DNA of 64,000 bases from Cavenderia fasciculata (taxonomy: Eukaryota; Evosea; Eumycetozoa; Acytosteliales; Cavenderiaceae). The notes beneath the pieces were generated by a model. That model had not been told where the DNA came from. It ran no database searches and saw nothing but the letters and a program-made list of their open reading frames with translations. Both the position numbers and the translations under genes were made by a program. Positions 1 through 12,097 of this stretch are shown here, in pieces. The number at the start of each line of letters is the position of its first letter. Positions within the stretch are counted from its first letter, which is position 1. The stretch covers positions 434,001-498,000 of the forward strand of contig NW_004457644.1 of NCBI RefSeq assembly GCF_000203815.1, in the 5' to 3' direction.

Positions 1-904
1 TATTTATATTTGCAACATCACGGTTTCTGTCTATCTGTCAGTTGCGTCTTAAAGAAAAGAAAGATACATACATATGTGTGTGCAGACTGAATTGTATTGA
101 CTTGACCTGTAGGAAGGGGGGAGGTAATACCATTCATCCATTTTATTTATTTATTTATTATTTCTTTCTGGATTGAATTCCAATCGACACAAAACGGAAA
201 AAATGATCAATCAAACCCTACCCCCCACAATTCAATATTTCAACAACAGCGTTGTGTGTGATATCTCACGAGTAGTAGGTGGGTTGGTTGTCGCGTGTGG
301 TGTGTAAGAGTGAGGAGAGAGAGCAGGGAGAGAAAGAAAAGAGGGTGGATAGTGTTAGCTAAAAAACAATTCCCTCCTTCAAAATGAGTAAGTAGTCTTT
401 TTTTTAAAATTCTCTTTCTACAACCCACCTACCAACTACTCTACTCTACTCTATTACTACAATCCAAATTTACAACAATAACAACATCATCAATTCTCCC
501 TTTTGTTTTAAACAACACAATTTTCACAATCAACAATCAATTATAATAAATTTTTCTAAAAACCATCCAATTCAATTCAATTTATCTTGAACAAGAGCTC
601 CTCTTCTTACTTTTAGTTTATCAATCAGTCCCATCCTTCCTTCTTCCTCCTCCTCTTTGCTGCTTACTTGTTCCTATTTCTCGTTTTTTAGGTGTTGTCA
701 TGTTGTTTAGCAACCCTAGATATAGATAGATAGATAGTTAGAGAGTTTATATCAAAGAGAGATAGAGAGATAGATATATTGAACTTCTATCATCACGAGA
801 TTAGATAGATAAATATAAACAACAACAACAACAACAACAACATAGTAGATAGAATTGTATACTAGAATATAAAAGATAGATATAGGAGGATAAAATAGAG
901 AGGA
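1..904 (+). promoter_or_regulatory. Upstream region and 5' leader of the RhoGAP gene
   Basis: No convincing coding region is seen on either strand. The stretch holds AT-rich spacer, CT-rich tracts around 600-690, GATA-type simple repeats at about 720-810 and a CAA run at about 820-841 just before the start codon at 905. A GTAAGT donor at 388 and a T-rich acceptor ending at 691 suggest a leader intron. Promoter elements cannot be defined by eye. Confidence 0.5.
384..733 (+). other. Possible upstream ORF split by a 5' leader intron
   Basis: An ATG at 384-386 sits directly on a GTAAGT donor at 388. Splicing to the TTTTTTAG acceptor at 690-691 would give a 13-codon peptide (MSVVMLFSNPRYR) ending at 733, ahead of the main start at 905. 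The donor and acceptor are seen directly. Use of the intron and translation of the peptide are inference. The ATG could equally be untranslated. Confidence 0.25.
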
Positions 905-1967
905 ATGAAAAGTAAAAGGTTTTGGAATCATTTGGGAAGTGGCAGTACTAGTGCTGGAGGCAGTGGACATCAAATGAGCACATCACCTCCATCTGCTGCT
1001 GCACCATCATCATCCAATTCATCTTCATCGTCATCATCTCCGACCAATCAGCAAATCACAGCACACCACATGCACAGTCAGACGGTTGGACACGCCAGCT
1101 CTGTCAAGGAAGGACCTGCATTTGGAGTTCCATTAAATGAAATCTTTAAGCGATATAGCACTGTAAATAACGTTCCAAATGTTGTATATCATATAACAAC
1201 TAATATTCGTCAATATGGTAAGTAAAGTTAACAATCTACAAAAAAAAAGGGATCGACCGATTGATCAATCGACAAAAACACACATACATATGACTAATAT
1301 ACAATTGTGTGTTTGATTTTGGTTTTAGCAATGTCACTTGAAGGTATATTTAGAGTTCCTGGATCGAATCAAGATATCCAACAATTAAAAAAAGTATATG
1401 ATTCTGGAAAGATATCGACACATGAACAATTGTATGATAGATGCGAAGATATGCATACTCAAGCAAGTCTATTAAAACTGTTTGTCAGAGAGTTACCAGA
1501 CCCATTATTCACTTTTCAACTTTATGAATCTTTTGTAAAATCACATGGTATCTATCATTACAATTTATATATATATTGATTGAATCGTGGATTATTAATC
1601 ATAGAATTATTTTAATTTTAATTTAGATAATAGAGATAAACCAAATCGAGTGGCATCACTTAGATCACTGTTGAATCAATTGCCATTGGCACATTACTCT
1701 TTGTTGAAACATCTTGCGCTAATGTTGCGAGACATTTCTCGTAATTCGGCGGTCAATAAGATGACCAGCTCTAATTTGGCTATTGTATTTGGGCCAACTG
1801 TCATGCGACCACAACATGAAAATATGATCAAGATGATCGAAGACGCAAGACATGTAAATGGTGTATTTTTATTAATTATCGATGAATTTGAATATTTGTT
1901 TAATGTTTGTATCCAAACAAAAAAGAATAGAAGAATAGAAGAGAGAATGGAAAACAAATCTAACTTG

Positions 1968-1998
<31 letters not shown>

Positions 1999-2195
1999 TT
2001 GATTGATTTTAGGGTGCAGAGTATCCATTATTTATTTTAAACAATAGTTATCAACAATCTAATCCTTCTATATCTCCTTCACTCATCAATCAATTGCAAG
2101 GACAACCTGGTGGCAAGAGAAATGCAGCTCAATTCTCATCGTCATCATTTAACATGGTATCAAACAACAACAACAACACTACTAATAATCCAACA

Positions 2196-2241
<46 letters not shown>

Positions 2242-3192
2242 TTTCATCTCCAATTCCAATACCTGGTGGTGGAAATAATGGTGGCGGAAGTGGAAGTGAT
2301 GATGAGACTAACCCCATTTCACCTAGAGAGTTGGTTTCACCATCGAGTCCTGTGATGCATGACGAATATTTTAGTGCCATGGCATTGCGATCCCCACCTC
2401 CTCCGCCCCCTCCATCCCCTCTATCACCATCATCATTATCCAAAGCTGTTGCAACATCATCAATGCAATTGGACCAAATTCAAAATGGTAGTCACCAACA
2501 TCAACATCATTCCCATTCTCATCATCATATCCCAAAAAATTCACCATCGTCATCTAATTTATCTCGATTTTCCATCCTTTTACCCAATCATAATAATAAT
2601 AATAATAATAATACTAATCCTACCACTGCCATAAATATTACTCCAACAGTAACAACAACAACAACAACAGTTCAAACAGCTCATTCGCCTACTCTTGGTA
2701 GCGCAAATAGACAAAGAGGAGATTATTCACCTACTCTTAGTCCACTTCCACCTACATCGCCGAGATCATCGATGATTCTTGATTATGAGAATCCAGAGTT
2801 GATTCGAATTTTAATTCACAAGACTTGTTCAATGTTGTTTGAAAAGGATCTGGCAGTGACAGACAATTTGGAGTATGTTCCTCGTCCAGACGAAAACCAC
2901 ATTGTCCTAGACATGGTGTCATCCTACACCAACATTGACAATGCACTCACCAACAGCACAAGCATGCCAACGCTTGCACCCCTCCTCTCACCAAGATATC
3001 TCAGAGGTGCCTCTTTGGACTCGGTCATCACCCACTCCTCATCGGCATCCTCTCCAAATGCATCGGCATTGGTTGCAGCCATTGCAGCAGCTGCTCCATC
3101 TTCATCCCCCAATGCTTCACCATCTCAATCAAGATTACATCATCATCATCATCAAAAACATCATCATCATCATAACAATAATCATAATAATC

Positions 3193-3231
<39 letters not shown>

Positions 3232-3326
3232 CCCCAATTGTAAATAATAATAATAATAATAATAACTTCCAATATAGTAGTAGTAACAATTTAACACATA
3301 GCTTTTTACTTGTTAGTGATCATCAC

Positions 3327-3375
<49 letters not shown>

Positions 3376-4370
3376 TTAATAATAATATTAATAATAGTAA
3401 TCAAAGACAAACCAATAATCATTCACCTCCAATAGGTAATACATCTGATTCATTAATACCTTCACCTAAATTGATGAGGGCAAATAGTGCAGAGCCCGGG
3501 CCACTAGAAACTGCCTGGGCACACCTCATCCACGTGAGACGGGAGAGCGGAAGAGCATCAGACCTCAAGGCTCTCACCGCCAGCGAATTAAAAGACGAAA
3601 AATCAGCCATCAAAAAGGAGTTGCGAGACTTTGACATCAAGTTTAAAAAGGATCATGGACATTTCCCAAAAAAGAACGATAAGGAGGTAATGAGACCTCT
3701 CTACCAAAGATATCGTGAAGTTAAAGCGTTATTGGACCTAGCTCATAATCAACAATTACAACAACAACAATTACAACAACAACAATTGCAACAACAACCT
3801 AATAATATTAACAATACTAATAATAATAATCAAACAAATACTTCGATGACGACAATTAAATCTGCGCCTATAACTCCATTGACAACATCACCACTTATCA
3901 TAACTCCAAATGCTTTAAATAATAATCAATTAAACAATGTCAATAACAATAACAACAATAATCAAACAAATAATATTCCAGATGATGTACAGAAACAACA
4001 TAATAGACAACAACAACAACAAATGCAACAATTACAATTACAACATGCCCAACCAGCAGCAGCATTGCCACAACCACCAAATTCACCACCAATGGATTCT
4101 TGCTCAGAAAATGTATCGATTACCAGCAGTAGCAGTGATCATGACATTGGCACCAAAGAAAGTGTAACAGAGAGATACAATAGAGTAAAGTTGGAAAAGA
4201 GGGCATTACAAGTGGATCTTCATAAATACCAAACAGACTTTGTCAAACGCACTGGAAGAAAGGTACAATTTGTCGATGACCGTTTGCCAGTTGAAAAAGA
4301 ATACGAGAGATACAAATTACTAAAGCAAGAATTATCTGATCTTGAAAAGATTGTACAACAGCAATCGTAG
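905..4370 (+). CDS. RhoGAP protein with two FAM13-like C-terminal modules
   Basis: Four exons fit: 905-1217, 1329-1547, 1627-1904 and 2013-4370, giving 1055 residues; all junctions keep frame. A RhoGAP domain spans about residues 70-270, with the arginine finger in EGIFRVPGS and the [13 protein letters not shown] motif, so it should speed GTP hydrolysis on Rho/Rac proteins. A long Asn/Gln/His/Ser-rich linker follows. Near residues 799-845 and 989-1054 are two related charged helical modules, the first with FKKDHGHFP...[10 protein letters not shown] and the second with FVKRTGRKV...[12 protein letters not shown]. They resemble the paired C-terminal modules of animal FAM13A/B, which also carry an N-terminal RhoGAP. 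The RhoGAP call is secure; FAM13 orthology rests on order and motif resemblance. The 3' end abuts the antisense pseudogene. Confidence 0.93.
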
Positions 4371-4379
4371 TTTGTATTT

Positions 4380-6246
4380 TAATAAATCCCAAATTATAAT
4401 TTGTTAAATTGAGTGAAATGATTTCATTTGGAATCATATTTTGATTTAATATTTTCATATTCCCTCTTCGAATTGCAAATTTAGCTATTGTATTGAAAAG
4501 TTGATTGTGTTGTTGTTGATTTGTTCCACGAATCATGAGTTGTAATTGTTTTGCATCTCCACTCTCACCAACATACTTCCAAGATTCTGGACAAAACCTT
4601 CAATCTATTGTCATTAAGATATTCAACCAAATCATCATTCAATCCATTGAGATATGCATCATCAAATATAGTTGTTGCGATTCTTTGTGGTTGTTGAATC
4701 TTTGATTGTGATGATAGATTTAATTTAAGTTCCAACCATTTGAATTTTTCTAAATTTCCTCTCTCACAACATTCTGACATTAAATGATAAATAATATCTT
4801 CTGATTTGAATATTCCAGTTATGCTGTCAAGGTTGTTGGTAATGTTGTATTTGTTGATGATAATATTCCAATAAATTAATGATTTGTTGGTTGGACTTGA
4901 CAAATATACTTTCAATGATTGATCTTGATAGTATGATTGGATAATCATTCCTATGTCCATTTTCCATCTTGTTCTCTTTTATAAATTGAGCGATGATTGA
5001 CTGGTTTTGATTCACAAAGTTGTCATACCAATTGAATCTCGAGACTTTCAAGTGGAATGGAGCAAGTTTAGATTCACTAATATTTTCATTTAAAAATTTT
5101 AGTACCTCTCAGTTTTTGGATGATGCAGCTCTACTTGCCGCTATTGCAGTGATGAATAGAGGTCTATCGGCTTTATATAATGACCATTGTAATAATTTAT
5201 CATTTCTATACTCTTGGACGATTGTATATGCCATCTTGACTTGATCCAATGTACAATATCTTCCAATTAAATCAAAAAGAGTCGAAGATTCCGGATGATA
5301 ATCCGAATCGATACAAGCACCGATACTCTTTTTATAATAATTTGAAATAGAATTCGTTGATCCAGTCATTGTCAACGTTGATATGGCATTGGTAAATCCT
5401 ATGCGAATTTTATTTGACAACTTCATTGCAGATATAACATCGATTAATATAATCTTGAATGCAATATAGGTATTCCACTTGTTCAATTCTTGATCATCGA
5501 TTGTCAGATAGGGGTATTGTGTTTCACCAATCTAAAATTAAATACAGGTGTGTGTCTGTCAATGAATCGAATATCTTTGATGTGATCTGATATCGTCTAG
5601 TTGTTGGTAATATAGGAGACTGTAATGTAATACATTGACTAATAAATAGACAATATCCAATTGAACTGTGATAAAGTGGTGGGCTATGTTATCAAACTGA
5701 AAGAATTCTTTAGACCCGAGAGACAAGAGATCGTTTAGATAACCCTCTACATCTTCCTTTGCAATGTAAATCATTGGTTGGGTCAATGATCTAGCCAATT
5801 CAATAGAGTTGACATACTTGTACGTATTCTCTGTCACTATTATTGGGAAATCTTCAAAGGCCAAGTTGAATGAGTTGCCAAGGAGGATGGCAGCTTGGAA
5901 AGGTATTTTAGATTCATATTTCTTGATTATATTATCAAACACTTTTCCATCTCTTCTTGTGATAATATACCACTTGGAAGATCTTTGGTGATCAACTCCA
6001 AACAATAGTCAAGCATCACAGCTGAACAATGGGGCATTGTCCACACTAAACAATCTTTAGAGTCATGTAAACCATCGTTAACCCATTCCATATCCATATC
6101 TTTGGTTTCCTGGTGATCAATTGATGTTCTTTTCCTTTCTTTCTTTCTTTCTTGAAGATGAAGTTATCTCTAGATAAAGTAGGAACAAATTGATTTCCAA
6201 TTTGATTCGAACCCAAAGCAATGGTGTGTTTGATGCCAAAAAACAT
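4380..6246 (-). pseudogene. Decayed gene of a dictyostelid-specific ankyrin-like family
   Basis: Minus-strand reading frames from 6246 down to about 4380 give consecutive pieces of one helical protein, but no single frame runs through. Pieces include MFFGIKHTIALGSNQ, WVNDGLHDSKDCLVW, FDNIIKKYESKIPFQA, an exon starting ATTGGTG at about 5533 after a TTTTAG acceptor, and a tail containing SECCERGNLEKFKWLELK. Frame changes occur near 6110, 5942, 4985 and 4560, and an in-frame TGA lies at about 5107. The 3' end runs almost into the RhoGAP stop codon. The style matches large dictyostelid multigene families of degenerate ankyrin-like repeats. This family call is from style only. Decay is favoured over sequencing error because the breaks are several and scattered. 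Confidence 0.65.
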
Positions 6247-6311
6247 TTAATATTTATGCCAGAGAGTGGGTGATAAAATCTTAGTGTACAAGTAACACTC
6301 TCGATAGTACG

Positions 6312-8714
6312 ATGGATGATGATAAACCTACCAAAGAATTCATTCAAATCGTAGTTGAATCATTTGACTCAAAGCAAGAGAGCTCTCTATATGATTTAAA
6401 AGAGTATACAAGTAGTAGTAGTACCCAATTTGACAAAACAATAGAATGCTTAATCTATCTTGTTAGAACATACGAATCAATTATAGTATGTAAGATCTTA
6501 TATTGATAGAATAGAATGAATACATAATAGTAATAATAGAAAAAACTATATAATGCTAATCAATCATCATCTTGGTATAGTTACGAAACAATTCATTGAC
6601 AATACTCGATTATTTGGTTGAAAAGAAATTACAATCTTCTTCTCTTTCATCTCCTCTTGAATCAAATAAAGATGTTGTACTATCGGAAACGTTCAAACTT
6701 CTTCAAATAGAACATCTTCCAGAGGATATGGTCGATAAGATCATTAACATTGTATGTAACCTCGTCAAACTATTCCCAAAAGGTAAGTTCTTACTTTCTC
6801 TTTCTTTCTTTCCTTTTTATTTATATCACAATGTCATTCTAACAACAATTTAAAATGTTATATTCTCTATTCTATTTAGATGATTGGAATATCCTTATCA
6901 ATGATGTGTCTTTTGATGGGATGACTTTATTCATTGCTGAAAGATTACTGAAGCTATTGGAACGATCAGAGGTCATACGGCATGCGTACTGTCACTCTGA
7001 GTGCGACCACACCGACAATGACGACGCTTTAAAAGGGTTGTTGTCTCGATACTTTAGTGTAGATTGTACTATCGATATTCAAACAAGGGCATTGAACCTA
7101 TTAGATCAAATGATCGTCAATTACGATGATTTAGAGTACTGTAGAACTGTCTATTCGGTTTACAAGGCTACAGATCAATGTAATCCGTCGACTACTATAC
7201 TATTGCAAAGACTTTTTGATCGTTTACCATCCACTCCACCACAAGAATTGATCGATTTTATTGAATACCAAATATACAAAGAAATACCCTCTAATCTAAT
7301 TATAAAGGTATGTTTGACACGAGTACATTCAATCCAATTGTCTCAAACCAGACACTAACTAATATTTATATTATATTATACTTTTTTTTTTTTTTTTTTG
7401 ATACTATAGTATTCTTGTGGATTTATGAAATCACTTGAAACTAGTTTATTGGAGCAAATGGGTCAAGATAATATAGAGAATACTATTTATTTGGTTAGAT
7501 CATTTACCAGTATTGGTGGTAGTATGGGTGTAGAGTACTTTGCAAAAAACTATCTATCTAGATTGATCAACAAGATAAGAGGAGATCAAACTTCTAGAGT
7601 TATGTTTGGTTTGCATTCAGTCACTCTTGGTATACTACAAATTATAATTGAATTGCCAACACTCATCACTCGGTATCCAATATACATCCCATTCTTTATG
7701 AAATATGCTGTGCATGCTCTCAGCACCCAATCACTCTACACACACTCTAAAACAATTATTAGACTGTTTAATACTATTCCAGTGTCGAGTCTGATGTGTC
7801 CATACCTCGAATCAGTCCTCCTTCCAATACTCAGACTTTTGCCAATGATGATTGGACACAGTGACGATTTGCCATTCAAACTACTATCAATATCCATTTT
7901 AAAATATGGTATTCTTCATCACCAAACACAGCTACTATTTGCTAATTTGGTCAAAATGTCATTTGCATTTTTAAAGTCTCCCTATCCTCCACCAAACACT
8001 CTTAGTCATCTAGAAATGATGGTCAGAGAAATGACCGGATTCATTCTCGATATTGATCTAATCAAAGAGATGATAAACAATTGTTTTGAAATCGATCGAC
8101 GACTTTGTGAACAATTGTCAAGAACAAAAGAAATCATTTTTGCCCACAAGTCTGATATAAATCAATCAATACTAGAACATATTGCATCTTCTTCAAACTA
8201 TAATCAACATCAACAACAACAACAAAAATCATTAATAGAGTTAATTGTAGAAACAACCAAACAAACATTATTGCAACAAATACAACAACAACAAATGACC
8301 ATTTCACAGAATGGCCCTATTCAACCGATGACCATCCGTTACCTTGGTCGAAAATGCAAGATGTTATGCGACTATGATCCAGATACTAAAGTAACTGGTG
8401 ATTTGTTGAAACAATTCATTCCTCTCATATTCAAATACTACCATTCGAAACCACTTGACAATTGTATAGACAAGGTTGGTTATTTTTGGAATGTGATGGT
8501 TTATTTTTACAAAGCTGCAACAAGTAATCCCAACAACTTTAGTAAAGAACTAGAGCAACTATATAGTATTGTAAACAATCAATATTCACTTTACCCTCTA
8601 CCCAACAAAATCATTGTATTAATGTGTCACACATTATCATCAATCCAGTTCGATGATGATACTTTTGTTGATTTTCAATTCAACATGAAATCCAATTTAC
8701 CATGGTTATATTAA
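6312..8714 (+). CDS. Conserved-looking all-helical (HEAT/ARM-like) protein, function unknown
   Basis: Four exons fit: 6312-6485, 6581-6782, 6880-7307 and 7410-8714, giving 702 residues with clean GTA donors and TAG acceptors. The protein is built of amphipathic helices with regular Leu/Ile spacing and lacks a signal peptide or membrane span. Only a short Gln-rich insert near residues 530-570 is low complexity, which suggests a folded, constrained protein. A stretch such as PYLESVLLPILRLLP looks like a HEAT repeat. I could not assign a family. A trunk subunit of a coat or adaptor complex (for example AP-5 beta) is one untested possibility. Its start lies only 65 bp from the pseudogene start, on the opposite strand. 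Confidence 0.85.
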
Positions 8715-8959
8715 ACTATATATAGTGGCTATAAGTAGATGCATCTACAAACCTTTAATAAATAAATCTCTAATCATAAACTTTAATAAATAATAATAAA
8801 TAATAAATTAATTCCCCACTAAAAAAAAAGGTACTTGATTCATTCATTCATTCTATGTTCAAAATATTACTTGTTTGTGTAAACATGCGATAAAAGTTCT
8901 AACTACATAATATTGTCAAGAAGAAGAAGGATATAGTAGTTATTAGTATTCAGAGAGAT

Positions 8960-10729
8960 ATGATATCATTCAGAACGCTCATGGTTACGATAGAATCATT
9001 GTATCACTTTTACACTGATTTCTTGTTTCTTCCGTGCTTCTTTTCACTCTGCTTCTACATACTCTACTATTTCATACAAAATACCTTCTTTAGTAGCTCT
9101 CTCATTAAAGATTCGAGAAGGAGTACCAATGCAGATGTAGATTATGGTTACTATGATAATCTAGCAAAGAAAAGGAAACAATTACAACAAAAGGAAAAAG
9201 ATACCCCTCCAATACTATCTTCCATTTCTTCATCTTTTACTCCAAATCATTCTACTTCAACAACAACAACAAAAACAACAATACATGATGGATTTACAAA
9301 TATATTTAAAAACAATGATAATGATAAGAAGAAAAGGAATAAGAGAAGAATTGTAGATTCAACAGACTCTGAAGAAGAGGAGAATGAACAAGAAAGTGAA
9401 TCATACTTGGAATCTCCAGAATACTCTTCATTAACATTTAAAAGACAATCATCATCACAATCACAAAAACCATCACAATCTCTATCAACTGTTTCCACCT
9501 CTTCTTCTTCTCTTTCATCCTCTTTTACAACATCATTAAATCATTCTACAATAACAACATCAGCATCATCTTCTTCTTCTTCTTCTTCAAACAACAATAA
9601 CAACAATAATGTAAATAATCATATATTAAATTGGTACCAAGCAAAAAAGAAATATGATATATCATATGATCAAGTATCGGTTCCCGATAAACCAACACCC
9701 AATATGGTTGTTGACAAGAGTAATACATCAACTGAAAGTAACAATACTACTTTTACAACTGCCTCGTCTTTAGATGAACTATCATTTACTCCATTGTCTT
9801 GCTTGCCAACCACCTCCCCTTCTCCATATCCATCATCCTCTCCACTTTCCTCTTCATCGTCGTCTCAATCGACAACCACTTCTTTTATCTCTAGACCTTC
9901 ATCACCATACAGCACCACCACTGCTACAGGTGGCAACATCAAGAAGAATGATAGAATGACTGTTGAATTGAATGAAGATTTGATTTACTTGTTTTGGAAT
10001 AGATCTCTATACAATACTATGCGAGGTATTGAGACGGGTGGTCTATTGTGTGGTATTCAAGTGGATCAAGAGTGTGGAGAAACAGCCATTTCAGCTGGAC
10101 TAGAGGATTTGCCAAGCAAAAACAAGAAAAAGAAATACATTGTGACGGAGCTGATATTCCCTACACAGACTGGAAAAGAAGATAGCTTTGAATGTACAGA
10201 CGACGAAAAAGTGCTATCCTATCAACTGGCCAACAACCTCATTACCCTTGGATGGATACATACCCATCCCACCCAGACTGTCTTTTTGTCATCTGTCGAT
10301 ATTCACAACCAACATGCCTACCAACAACAACTACCAGAATCTATTGCCATCGTCGTCTCACCCAAACCAACTCCAAACTATGAAATATTTTCCCTCAATT
10401 CACCAAAAGGAATGCGTCTAATCTCTTCATGTACTGGAAAAGGTTTTCATCCTCATGATCAATGGTCAGATGATACTATCTATTCAATTTCAAATCATGT
10501 CATTGTTACTAATCCAATTAATAATCAAATTAATCAAATTAATCAAAATAATAATAATAATAATAGTAAGTCTCTAAATAATAATAGTCGACCACATCCA
10601 ATAACCATTAAAGATTTTAGAGATCCAGATTCATTCCAATATTCAACTCCAACTTTTAATAATAATAATAATAATCAACAACAATCATCATTTAATGATG
10701 TTGCTAAAATATTGTTCACCAGGAGATAA
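8960..10729 (+). CDS. AMSH-like JAMM deubiquitinase (K63-ubiquitin specific, endosomal)
   Basis: Read as one exon this gives 589 residues. The C-terminal third (about residues 330-500) is an MPN+ domain very close to animal AMSH/STAMBP: IETGGLLCG, then GWIHTHPTQTVFLSSVD (zinc ligands H434, H436 and the Asp), then LPESIAIVVSPK and ISSCTGKGFHPH. Members cleave K63-linked ubiquitin on ESCRT cargo at endosomes. The middle is Ser/Asn-rich with an acidic patch (DSEEEENEQESES). Oddity: residues about 15-45 are strongly hydrophobic, unexpected for this family. A 93-nt GT...TTTAG segment at 9001-9093 could be an intron; its removal keeps frame and deletes the hydrophobic stretch. The usual N-terminal helical dimer domain of AMSH is not evident. 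Confidence 0.93.
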   Translation: MISFRTLMVTIESLYHFYTDFLFLPCFFSLCFYILYYFIQNTFFSSSLIKDSRRSTNADVDYGYYDNLAKKRKQLQQKEKDTPPILSSISSSFTPNHSTSTTTTKTTIHDGFTNIFKNNDNDKKKRNKRRIVDSTDSEEEENEQESESYLESPEYSSLTFKRQSSSQSQKPSQSLSTVSTSSSSLSSSFTTSLNHSTITTSASSSSSSSSNNNNNNNVNNHILNWYQAKKKYDISYDQVSVPDKPTPNMVVDKSNTSTESNNTTFTTASSLDELSFTPLSCLPTTSPSPYPSSSPLSSSSSSQSTTTSFISRPSSPYSTTTATGGNIKKNDRMTVELNEDLIYLFWNRSLYNTMRGIETGGLLCGIQVDQECGETAISAGLEDLPSKNKKKKYIVTELIFPTQTGKEDSFECTDDEKVLSYQLANNLITLGWIHTHPTQTVFLSSVDIHNQHAYQQQLPESIAIVVSPKPTPNYEIFSLNSPKGMRLISSCTGKGFHPHDQWSDDTIYSISNHVIVTNPINNQINQINQNNNNNNSKSLNNNSRPHPITIKDFRDPDSFQYSTPTFNNNNNNQQQSSFNDVAKILFTRR

Positions 10730-10965
10730 TAATAATAATAATATTCATCGTTTAGGAATCTTAGCATATTTTGTACATATAATAAATATTAGTCCGAAAA
10801 AAGAATACACTGTTTAAAACAGTTTCCTTTTTGTAAATTAAACACCCATTTGTAATTATACATTATTATAACATTACTATTTTTAGTTGTTGTTGTTGTT
10901 GTTGTTGTTTATTACTATTAACATTCCAAAATCGATATGATTCCATATGGTTAATTTTAAATCAA

Positions 10966-11571
10966 TTATTCAAAAGTCTTTCTAATGTTTTTGATGATTT
11001 CAGCCTTGTCGTTTTGAATGTTGACCTTTTGGAGGTTGGCCTTGATCTTTTCAGAGAGGACAGAACCTTGAGTCTTGATCTTGTTGACCAATTGTGGGTT
11101 GAATCTACGAGCAGCAACGTGTACTCTTGCTTCTTCGGATGGAACTGGGGCGCAGAGCTTGTACTTGGTGCACAATTCAGTTGAACTTTCACCATTGAAC
11201 AAAGCATCAGTGATGAGTGGAGCAGTGAGTAACATGAACAAATTACACTATACAAAATAAATAAAGAAATCTTTATGTTAATATCATCAAATATAATGAT
11301 TTTGTTGTTGTTGTTGTAATCATTTATCTAATCTTACTTCCTTGGTCATATTGGCAGGAACGATGTTGCAAATCTTCTTTAATTCAGTTTCGACTTGTTC
11401 TTTGGTGTAGTTTTGAGTCTTGATCAAGTGTTCAGTGACGTTGACTGTAAGTTGACAAAGATCGCATTCTACTGGAGTAGCACCAAGACCGTTGTTGATC
11501 TTGAATGGGATAGCATTGATTGCGGTGATAGCAACCAAAACAAAGACTGTAATTAAAAATAACTTGTTCAT
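10966..11571 (-). CDS. Saposin B domain secreted protein
   Basis: Two exons: 11338-11571 then 10966-11247, joined by a GTAAGA donor and GTATAG acceptor, giving 171 residues. Residues 1-20 form a signal peptide ending INA. A saposin B pattern follows, with six cysteines in the expected order: CDLC, then a Cys near 68, Cys 79 at the exon junction, then two closely spaced Cys (ELCTKYKLC). N-glycosylation sites NVT, NYT and NMT are present. Saposin-like proteins bind or open membranes; in amoebae they include lysosomal lipid-binding and amoebapore-like proteins. The Lys-rich C-terminal tail (about 55 residues) is outside the domain. Which saposin role applies cannot be told. Confidence 0.9.
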
Positions 11572-12097
11572 TATTGTGTAGGTATGTTTATAAATTAATA
11601 AATAAAAATAAATAAACTAATAATAAAAAAGAGTAGAGTAAGTATGAGATTTGTGCGAATGGTTGCGTTAGGGATTGAGCGAATCTGAGAACAAGAGTTT
11701 AAAGAAGTTTCCGACGTGATCGGATTTTTTGCAAAGATAATTTTTTTAAGAAACCATCATAAACATTGGTTGAATTCTGTTTTAGTTGTATCATATGATA
11801 TGATATATACACATAATTATAATTTAGTATACTATTACAATTACATCTCTAGAGATAATTGATCAATCAACCTCATGTGACATGTCATCAAAATGTTCTC
11901 TCTTTTAAAAGATTGTACTCAAGCTTTTTTTTTGAAAATTATTTTAAAATTAAAGAAAAGGAATGTTTGGATCAGATGCAACGCGGGTGTGGTGGGTATG
12001 AAAGTTAACTTGCAACAAAGTAGCTTTATGTTTTCAATATATGATGAATTTTCATACCTATAGATAGAATAGAGATAAGATTGTATAGCTTTAAGAG
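11572..12097. promoter_or_regulatory. Divergent spacer between saposin gene and first ERF4-like gene
   Basis: This 526 bp lies between two oppositely oriented start codons and must hold both promoters. It is AT-rich with T and A runs near 11921-11940 and a GATATGATATATAC patch near 11795. No coding potential is seen. Confidence 0.5.
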
